A stretch of DNA of 64,000 nt from Chimonanthus salicifolius (Eukaryota; Streptophyta; Magnoliopsida; Laurales; Calycanthaceae), in the NCBI GenBank assembly GCA_013350335.1, contig CM023539.1, positions 23,119,043 to 23,183,042 of the forward strand. Direction: 5' to 3'. Numbering within the stretch: position 1 is the first letter of the stretch; every line of letters starts with the position of its first letter. A model generated the notes under the pieces. That model made no database searches. It was not told the DNA's origin and saw nothing but the letters and a program-made list of their open reading frames with translations. The position numbers and the translations under genes were made by a program. Positions 55,284-64,000 of the stretch are shown here, piece by piece.

Positions 55284-57617
55284 TCCTACCCCCTTAAAGA
55301 AATTTCGTCCTAGAAATTTAGCTAACGACGAACCTTGCTCATTGATCAACTCCGGATATGTCCATCGTATTGTTGACTCTCGCTCTCACATATAGCCTAC
55401 ATCTACATTGCTCCTACAAAGATTAAGAATCTCATCCAGCAACTTCAATCGCAACACCTAACCAATCCATGTGTCATCTCCAAGCTACACGAGGATAACA
55501 CATCCTACGCAGTATTATGCTATTACCCGTCAAGCCTGACACGCGTGACTTCTCCAAAAAACAATACCTTTCGACACAAAGATTACAATCTCAACACTAA
55601 GCACATCTTTAGACATACATTATCCTCCATTTAGTTGCCACTGGTGTTACACAATATTTCAAGGTCACATAACCACCATAACCTTACAATCTAGCACATA
55701 ACTCACCTTAATTGGAACAACGATACATTCACTCCATATCATTGACAACGCGTTCACTTATTTGTTCTCAATATGGGATTAGTGAAAACCTCAACCCCTC
55801 ACCCGTAGCCTGTCAGTGAGGTAGCCCGCCAGTGTGGTAGCCTATGCTCATCCATCACCCACTCACACATCTCCCGCCCACAAGGACTGTTGAGTCTTTT
55901 GGCCCCACACCTCCCCATCAAGAAGACAGATTAGTGTCACGCTTTTAGTCAAATCTCACAAATCTTAATACTTCACGAACATAAATGTATCATCCTCAAC
56001 TCCACAAACACCCATTCCAGTGATTTCACAATCGTCGGGTATGTTCTCCACCTCCAAATTCGGTAGTCCCTACATGGGTACCTTTACCACTCGCGACATG
56101 GTAAGGTTGTCTACCTCCAGTCTAGGTAGTTCTTGTCATGTTCGTCGCATTTCACAACATAACCATTCATAAGCTAACTATATCTTAACTTCTCCATCCT
56201 AACTTTTATCTCTTGGAAATACATACAATAACTCCATCATACGAAACAAGATCCTCTAATACTACTGTCATAGTCACAGTACTATATCTGACACACTAGA
56301 AGGTGAAATTACCAAATTCCATCTCACATTGGTCCACAGGTGGTATAACTCATTCCAAGTAACCATGCAATAACCTGGCATGTACCACATATAACTTCAA
56401 CCTCAGTATCTTAACTTTGAGTAATTTTTTTCCGACAATTTGAATGGAATTATCCCTTAATAACATTAACACATCCAAAACGTCCAAATACAGCGTTAAT
56501 GATGCTTTCTCATGACAAGTCATATCAAGGCACGAACACAAGCTTCCAAAATAATTAGCCTTACTTTGGGAAAGGACTTGAATTCCACAATAGCTTTCAT
56601 CTTAGTTTTACCGAATGAACTCTTTTCCCCTACAACTAGAATTTCAATCTAAAGTCAATCTTATTGAAGATACCACATACTATACTTCTCACATCCTTCG
56701 AAGATTTCCTCTTCTTGTTCTTGTTCCTTTTCTCGAATCGACTAATGAATTCTTTACTTCTTTCATAAATTTTCACAGTCCATCCTCAAATGACATGCTC
56801 TACAAAGGCCACTTATATCACAAAACATTTCCAAAATCAATTGAGTTTCTCTTGGCGTTCTGATGAGTCTATCCATTTCCTTACAATAGTCCTGATCCCA
56901 TAATAAATACCAACATCCTCATACTAAAAAAAATATAGGTAAAAAGATCAGGCATCCAATACCACCAAATCATCTTCTAACTCACTCTATCAATGGCTAT
57001 CACACAAGTCCGGCGAATCCGGTTCATCCTAACTCCAACACCAAACAATGATCTTCAGCTAAATACCTCAAACCACATTATCCGTCAGAGTAACTCCCTT
57101 GGGACTTAAAGTGTTATAAAACCATTGCAATTCTCAAGACTTCCCTTCATTCAAAATCCTCTCATATTGACAAATTGAGAACTCTATCATTTTCCAAATC
57201 AAATGGCTAGCCAGTCAACAACAATATTACTAATCTCGAGGATTAACTTAACTTCAGCCCAGACATGACTAAGGGAATCTTGCTTACCCATATTTCAATC
57301 TATCCAATCCAGGGAGTTGTCTACGCCTACAATTGCCTCTTCCAGCCATTTAATAAAACCAAAACTGAATCAATTTCATATTTAGGCAGGAGCTCCAAAT
57401 AGCAACCAAACACCTGCAGAACCTAAACTTAGTAAAACCACATCTCTTCAGAACACTACGAGCTTCTTTGAATTGAGTGCTAATTTTAATATCGCATACG
57501 AAGACCACACGATTGTTACCCCCCTTAAATATTTCTACCCCCACTCGGCTTAGGGAAAAAGGGGTCTAATTTGTCTCTAATCTTGGGCCCAACCTCGTAC
57601 TCACCGTCCGAGGGTTG
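55284..57617 (-). other. Internal region of the LTR element, no coding recognised
   Basis: Only short open frames occur. A minus-strand ATG near 57343 opens MAGRGNCRRRQLPG, possibly a gag start, but it soon ends. No RT, integrase or zinc knuckle was seen. Confidence 0.45.
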
Positions 57618-57637
57618 AACCCAAGCTCTGATATCAC
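57618..57637 (-). other. Primer-binding site (tRNA-Met type)
   Basis: TGATATCAGAGCTTGGGTTC on the minus strand, two bases after the LTR end GTGACA. The canonical site is TGGTATCAGAGC; the second G is A here. Confidence 0.72.
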
Positions 57638-57638
57638 C

Positions 57639-59095
57639 TGTCACACCCCTCTCCTTCTACAACTTAAACGGGGTGTGATCCAACGCATCGACACAGCTAA
57701 CGGGTCTTACATCACAGATTTGTGGTTGTGGTTGGGGGAGATAAGTATATATATATATATATATATATATTGAATAAATAACATAGTGAAAAACCCAAAA
57801 TACTTTGCAGCTTGTTTTGTTTCTTTAAAATCTAAGAATTGGTTATAACCATATGAAATCACATAAAATAAAGGTTAAATAAATGAATGGGAATTTTCAA
57901 GTTTGAAAATAGGCTTTGGCTGATAAAGATATGCACTATAAGGTAATAATGGAAAAAGACAAAAGGATAACATACATGCAATATGTTCCTGGGCGAAACA
58001 GGGTGAGGATTGACTGAATAAAATAAAATAAAAACCATAGATATCTTGTACAAATAGTCAATACTGGTAGGTTTAAGAGCATGGGCTAAATTAATCAATT
58101 AAATGGATGTAATATAAGAGAGAAAATAAAGAAAATACTTGTACTATACGGTTGTGAAGAGGAAGGAAACAGAGAGAATTGATTTGCGCCGTGAAGGCAG
58201 CAAACAATCACAGGGAATACCACAAGTACTATTCGGCTGGGGCAGGGGCAGTAGTACAAGGCAGCAAGCACAAAGAGGAGAGGGGATGAGAGTGGATTTC
58301 AAGAGAGAAGAAATCAAATAATCCAAAGAGGGCTTACCTTTAGACAGCTGTGTGGTGATAGGTAACACAGCAGGGATCGAGCAGTCCTTGCTGGCGAGAG
58401 AGGAACAAGAACTCGAGAGGAGCAGGTGGGCGGCGGGTTGCAGCAAGAGGTGCTTCCGTACAGAGGAGATCGAACTAAGGAGAAGAAATCAGCTGCCAAG
58501 GTTTATAGAAAAACCAAGGTCGGCTGGGTCATTGAGAAAGAACTTGGGATTGAGAGATGGAGACGGAAAAGGATTCGGTGGAAGATGCGGGTTCCGTTTT
58601 GGAATTTGGGGCAAATTTCCATCGAGGGATTGGGAATTAGGAGAAGAGAATCGAAGGGGTGTGGGTCATTTAAGAGGGCCCACGAGAATGAGTAATTTCT
58701 TTATTATAAGGATATATTTTCTCAAAATACACCCAACTAATTAAGATTAATATGAAAGAATTCTAATAAAGTTAATTTTTATTGTAAATTCAACCAAAGA
58801 ATGTGGGTCTTATGAGTTCACCTAAAATTATTGATATTAAATTTATAAATTTGTAATTGACTAATTCTAATTGAAATTTCAACTTTGGAAATTAAATCTA
58901 ACTTGCTAATTTAAATTTTTCATTCACTTAATTCCAATTCGAGGAGGATAAATTTGTAAACTTTTAATTGAGAAAAATGTGTATTTTTCTTAAATAATTT
59001 TAATAAAATAAAATAATATAATAATACAAATAATGTCAATTTCTAACTAATTTATCCACTTCTGCTAACCTACTACTTCGTGTGAGATCACTACA
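57639..59095 (-). repeat. 5' LTR
   Basis: 1457 bp, TGTAGTGATC…GGGGTGTGACA on the minus strand. It contains a (TA)n tract near 57748-57770 where the 3' LTR has unrelated sequence. Confidence 0.8.
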
Positions 59096-61137
59096 TTTAT
59101 TAAGAAGAAGACACAAGTAAATAAATCCCTTTAAATTCAAGTAAATATATCAATGTAATATTTTTATTTGTATCTAAGAAATTTTCTTTACATAGATACA
59201 TATATTTGATTTTAAAATAATAAAGTTTAATTCTAAAACAATTTACCTATTAACTTTGTGATGTGGTGGCCTTGGTTGACCCATTATGCGAAAATGAAGT
59301 AAAGCCACCACCACCATCGCTTTTGACATTTTTTGATTTATTGAAGATTAAGGAGCATTTTAGAAAAAGGAATTGAATTGGTACAATAAATTGATTTGGA
59401 GATGAGTAAAGAACCTATCACCCAAATGTTGGAAACTATGTCAACTATTAGTTTTTTACAAAGTTCTTTTGATTTGGATTTGCATAGGGTTCAAAAATAT
59501 AATCAATATCACTATAATATGTCATGTGCACTTGGGAGGGCAAAATTTCTTTCATGTACATCTGTTTGTCTGTCATTGAATGTGCATCCGTCAATAATGC
59601 TTTATTTTGACATCCATTCTTCACATATAACATTCAAATTTTCATTTTCCTCAATCTCGATCTCCTTCAAATTTTCATTTTCCTCAATCTCGATCTCCAA
59701 ACCAATTAAAGAAAATACTTCAAGACAATTATCATCATCCTCATAATCATCCCACCATAAAGAAATGTTAAAATTAGTAACTTCTAACTCCATAAATTGT
59801 TTTCTTCCATTGAGAAATTTTCTTTACATTGTTCTTTCGCTGAAGAAATAATTTTAGCGATTGTCTCTTCACAAATTTCATATAAGTTTTCATGGTACAT
59901 AGTGAATTACATGGTTGTCTTAGATTTTTTTTTTTCTGAAATTAAGATGTAAAGCTCTTCAAATAGATATTGATCTTGATCAAAACATGTACCTAGGGTT
60001 CATCTGATCTATCTACTTGCCATCATATCAAGTAAAATTTTGGAGTAAGTGAATCTAAGATCTATACTCTAATTATCAACTAATGTAGGCTATTAAAAAA
60101 TAAGACAAAATAGCATTACCATGTATTGTCCACTTTGTCAAGTGTCGTTAAAGTCTTTCAATCATGATCACGTTAATCAAATTGTCATGACTTTGTCATC
60201 TATGGTTACACCGTCGTCGCATTTTAGTTGTCTTATTTGAAATTTTTTTATTTTTTATAAAATTCTTCAGGCTAACACTGCATATGATTTCATCTATTTT
60301 TAAAACACTTTATGTTTACTTTAATATGAATGAGACAATTATTTTGGAACAATTCCAAAATCCATATAAGACAACTAAATTGAGACAGATAAAGTAATAT
60401 CTTATGATGGATGGGATTTATTTAACTCTCGTATTCTTTTAATTGAAGCATTATTATTTATTTAATTTTTATATTTCTACTTAAGTATAAAAGGATTAAT
60501 ATTAAAAAAAGGAAATATAAAGATACATAAAAAACATGAGAATCTAAAAGGATGAAAATAATAGAGAAAGTATGGAGCAGAGAAATGATTGAAAGGCATA
60601 AACTTAGTGAAGAAGTAATATTTAGTTATAAAAATCAATCTACGTCATTTAATTGCTTCTTTTCTTCTAATTTAATTTGTCTAATTAAAAGAAATTATAC
60701 AATACTGAAAAATAGATTTATTGAAGTATAACTAGATAAAATTTTAGATCTCAGATCAAATTATAATCATTTGATCTTCACAGTTAAAATCATAAAGTAT
60801 TTATAAAATATTCAAAAATGTCTAATAATTAAATGATAAAGATCAATTAGATAAAAATTGAGTTTGAAGTTGAAAGTTAGTCCACTTCTATTTCATCAAG
60901 TTTACTTTTAATTTCTACATTTTTATATAATATTTAGAAATTTAAAAATAAAATCAACTAGGTGTGACATTTATCTTTTATTTGTGTATAAATATATGAC
61001 AATTCTTTAGTTAATGTATACTTACTTTTACTTTTACAGCAGTAGAGTTTGAGAGAACATTGATACTAGGCTTCAATATTTTGTCCCAATCAATTTTATC
61101 AAAATTTTAATCACTAAGTTGGGACCTGATGTAACTA
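59096..61137. other. No gene seen; exact 33-bp duplication
   Basis: Strongly AT-rich. Two identical 33-bp units lie at 59633-59665 and 59666-59698; on the minus strand they would encode an acidic EIEENENL repeat in a short open frame with no other support. Confidence 0.45.
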
Positions 61138-61145
61138 CATAAAAA

Positions 61146-61613
61146 TAATCAATCGGAACCACGGTGTCTGCTGTTCGGTCCTTGTCAAAAGCCGGCTTTG
61201 GGTCAAAACCGTATAAAACTGGTCAGACCTGCGGTTTTATGCGGTTTTGATACAAAAACCTCTAACCGCAAACCTCAGTTCAGAAATTTGAAATTTTTTT
61301 ATTTATTTTTTTAATTTTTTTAAATTTCCCCCTTAAAAAATGTGGATATTTGAAATATAAATGTTTATTACTATTTCTATCAGATAGATTTCACAGTTTT
61401 GGTATATTATTCAGATTTTGAATGTTATTTTTAATATTTATATTAATGTTATTGGTAAAATGTGTCTTACTTAATATTATATATAATATTTATATTATTT
61501 TAATACTTGACCAGCTTTGACCGACTTTTACCAGGTTTGACCGCGATTGAACCCTGTTAAACCCAAACTTTCTTGAAGACGGTTCGTTAGACAGTCCAGT
61601 TCTGATAACATTG
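61146..61613. mobile_element. 468-bp hAT-like MITE
   Basis: The complement of the right end is CAATGTTATCAGAACTGG, a common hAT terminus. The left end is the degenerate taatcaatcggaacc. The flanks are CATAAAAA (61138-61145) and CATAAAAT (61614-61621), 7 of 8 equal. GC-rich arms with cggttttatgcggtttt and tttgaccg motifs surround an AT-rich centre. Confidence 0.6.
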
Positions 61614-62286
61614 CATAAAATCAATTCTAGTCATAATAGTATTTTAAAACTAGACTTTTGAATAAAATACTTTTCATATCTTAATTTGACCTAATTAAGT
61701 TTTGTCATTAGATTAAACTATTTAAAATAACATCATATTGATATAAATTTATTTTTATATTTAAGAATAAGTTATGAAAAATTATGAAATATAAAAAATC
61801 ATATTGTATCCGACAAATAAAAATATAATAAATAATTAAATATTTTTAAAATAAATTGAACCATCTTAAACAAATTAATGACAATTCCACTCCACATTGG
61901 ATCAATTGTCCAACACCAGAATCCTCTCTCGAATGCCTAAGATCCAACGTCCAACACCCTAAGAATCATTTAATTAGTTAATTAAATATTTGAGAAAAGT
62001 GAGGTTGTGAGAGTTCAACCTTTTGGCGATCGTTACAGGTCTTTCATTAGATTTGTTAATGTTCCTAATAAAACCTTAAATACCATATTGTATAATATTA
62101 ATAATTTTCTTTTCTAAGGATTTATCTATGCAGCTGCTGCAGCTGCTGCATCTTTTTAATGGTAATTTGTAATTGTGGCTTTATTTAGTGCCCAACATGT
62201 GTTTGTCAAATTACTTCTTTGTTTCTGTTTTCTACTCAGAATGCGCTGTGCTAAAATATTTTTTTCTTTTAATATTAAGTATGCAG
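61614..62286. other. No feature recognised
   Basis: AT-rich. A short cag-rich stretch gcagctgctgcagctgctgc lies at about 62131-62150. Confidence 0.35.
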
Positions 62287-62430
62287 ACATCTCATCTGAC
62301 TAATCTTTGGAGCAATGGAGACAACTGTAAACCTCCCAATCCACACGGATACAAAAATATGGAGAGTAACCCTTTTTGTCTCGAAGGGAACTTGATCCCA
62401 AAATTTCATGCAAATAAAAACGGATTTTGA
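62287..62430 (+). other. Possible 3' coding exon of an unknown gene
   Basis: A good acceptor (tttcttttaatattaagtatgcag) precedes 47 open codons ending in TGA. The peptide contains NLWSNGDNCKPPNPHGYKNM and no motif I recognise. GC content rises locally to about 42%. There is no partner exon with clear support, so it may be chance. Confidence 0.2.
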
Positions 62431-62636
62431 TTACCAAATTAACCTCTCAAACATAATGTGCTAAAAAACTTCAAAGATAATGTGCTAAAAAACTTCCTGC
62501 TTTATGTGGTTTTAGGTCGTCTCTTTTCCCAAAACAAGGCATAAGGCCTTTTTTGTTGTATCTAAATGCTTGCTATATCCATTGTTTGGCAAAATGCCAC
62601 CATCAGATAACCAGATTTTAGAGGTTTTACGGTGTA

Positions 62637-62637
62637 A

Positions 62638-62672
<35 letters not shown>
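62637..62672. repeat. (TA)n microsatellite
   Basis: About 18 TA units in a row. Confidence 0.9.
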
Positions 62673-62675
<3 letters not shown>

Positions 62676-62706
62676 TTTGATGATTCCCAGTTTAGATTAA
62701 GGAACA

Positions 62707-63345
62707 TGTTAGATTTATAAACGGAAATAAATAATCAACGGAATCGAACACACCAATCGACTACAGGGATTTACGTGGTTCGGTTCAAATCTGACCTACG
62801 TCCACAGAGCGTAAAGTCATTATAAGAGAAAAGAGATAATACCCTTACAATATAAATGACTCTCTTGAGTTTTAACCCCAAACTCAAATCCCGAGTCCCT
62901 TATACACCCTTCTCTTCTTACCACTTTCATATCCAGAAGAATGAACCATTCTTGTAACCTGTTCTCTAGCGTGCTTCATGTGCTCTCCATGTGCCTAAAC
63001 CTCTTGGTCCGAAGCTTAGATTCATACACACGTCAGATCACCACCATGCATATGACCATCTTCATTCATATCACCATGCATGAGTTCCACACACATTATT
63101 GAGTGTATAGTGCCGCTATATTGCCCACTTTGAGAAGTCTCTTTGCTCAAGCCCCCGCAACGTCAAGTAGCACCTAATATTGCATGTTGCTAATCCCAGC
63201 ACATGCAAGTCGAAACCATGCCTTCAACGTCAACTTTCCCTCTACTTGAGAGAGAAATCAGCACACCGCATGTGGCCAATGAATGGCAACCTTCTCTGAA
63301 GGCCATGTCCAGCATATATAGAAGACCATTGGACAACCATGGTTG
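62707..63345. mobile_element. LTR-like remnant with the 'ggatttacgtggttcgg' phrase
   Basis: It starts TGTTAGATTTATAAAC. The phrase gggatttacgtggttcgg followed by cctacgtccac recurs in a common family of plant LTR-type repeats. No second LTR, PBS or coding is seen, and orientation is uncertain. Confidence 0.45.
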
Positions 63346-63352
63346 CCTCACA

Positions 63353-64000
63353 TGTAATACCCCAACCCACCTCAAGAAAGTGTTGATAAGAAAAAATCCC
63401 CCTCTCTCTTGTGTGAGACCTTTTGGGCCCCACAGAAAAATATCACATTGGGGTCCGGTTGAATCGTCACATTCTTGAGTATTGAAAAATGACTATTTTA
63501 CCCTTTAATTTTGGATTAGTTAGCCTTTAATTTGTGTATATTAGATATGTTTAATGTTGTTTTTAAGTTTTGCAGTTCATTCTAGAAAATACAAGAAAAT
63601 AGAATAGAAGTGTAGAAAAGTGGGCCATAGTTCTTTTCTTAGAAAGTTTGTAAATTTTTACCACCTAATTTTATTTTGAAATTCATCTCAAATTATTGTA
63701 ATTCAAATCTACATATGAGAGTTTGAATTATGATAATATTTTTAGACTGTTTTTAATTATAAAGGTGGTTAAATTTACAAGATATTAGTAGGCCCACTAG
63801 TCAAGCCCGAAATCCAAGTCTGCAGTCAGAAGCCCATGAGCCAAAGCCCACCAATGTCCAGGCCTGATAGAAGTTCAAGTTCAATTAAAGCCCAAGTCTG
63901 TGTTCTAGGTCCAAGTTCAGAAGCCCAAGACAGGGGCCAATGAAATTCGAATGAGCTAGTGAATGCCAAGAGTCCAATTGGAAAAACCTAATCCTACTCA
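63353..64000 (+). mobile_element. Start of a TGTAATACCC-type LTR, runs off the window
   Basis: TGTAATACCCCAACCCACC resembles the LTR start at 4410. The sequence that follows contains ggcccactag…agcccatgagccaaagccc. It may continue past 64000. Confidence 0.4.

Larger units (their letters stand above)
53930..59095 (-). mobile_element. LTR retrotransposon with two LTRs and almost no coding (LARD-like)
   Basis: The 5' LTR (57639-59095) starts TGTAGTGATCTC and ends GTGTGACA. The 3' LTR starts TGTAGTGACCCG at 55283, right after a polypurine tract (aagggggtagga, 55284-55300), and aligns with the 5' LTR down to about 53930. A Met-tRNA-type PBS lies at 57618-57637. The start and PPT phrase (ggacgaaatttctttaaggggg) resemble Tekay/Del gypsy elements. 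The 2.3-kb interior shows no recognisable gag or pol. Confidence 0.8.

Noticed and set aside
59602..59793. Acidic-repeat protein on the minus strand
   Set aside because: The EIEENENL repeat comes from an exact 33-bp DNA duplication in AT-rich sequence; no other coding evidence.

Overview
This is plant nuclear DNA, almost certainly from an angiosperm with a repeat-rich genome and very long introns. The evidence is plant L1-type LINEs with an RNase H tail, Ty3/gypsy chromovirus and Copia LTRs, hAT elements with MITEs, a tRNA-derived SINE, and one host gene whose only recognisable relatives are plant BAH-RRM proteins. I cannot name the species; a woody basal eudicot or magnoliid is only a guess.

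The one host gene I can support lies on the minus strand. Its coding exons are 43741-44103, 32021-32189, 31804-31896, 31601-31702, 31078-31484, 18914-18940 (27 nt) and 11253-11345. They join in frame, with GT-AG introns, into 418 codons of a homologue of Arabidopsis ASI1 (also IBM2/SG1). The BAH domain comes first and the RRM begins in the last exon found. More 3' exons must lie beyond the left edge. The gene covers at least 32.9 kb, and three introns (about 11.6, 12.1 and 7.6 kb) carry most of the transposons. ASI1 is the factor that lets RNA polymerase read through transposon-filled introns to the distal poly(A) site, so its homologue appears to need this activity itself.

Layout. 1-11 kb (downstream intron of the host gene): LINE scraps, a solo Copia-type LTR with target-site duplication (TSD) at 1682-3083, a Ty3 LTR with TATA box and degenerate PBS at 4410-6288, and the 3' end of a chromovirus at 6905-9830. 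11-19 kb (intron 6): four LINE fragments. 19-31 kb (intron 5): a chromovirus-type LTR split by a 1.5-kb inverted-repeat element, then a 4.9-kb hAT element (23818-28722) with perfect 8-bp TSD, a 98-bp minisatellite and a decayed transposase. 31-32 kb: four clustered host exons. 32-44 kb (intron 1): solo LTR with TSD, gag plus 5' LTR of a chromovirus, and several LINE 3' ends pierced by hAT MITEs. 44-64 kb (upstream of the gene): MITEs, SINEs, Copia and chromovirus LTRs, an internally deleted chromovirus, a 5-6-kb LTR element with almost no coding content, and LTR starts running off the right edge.

No transposon gene looks intact; all carry frameshifts, stops or deletions. Boundaries of decayed elements are approximate unless a TSD or terminal motif is quoted.
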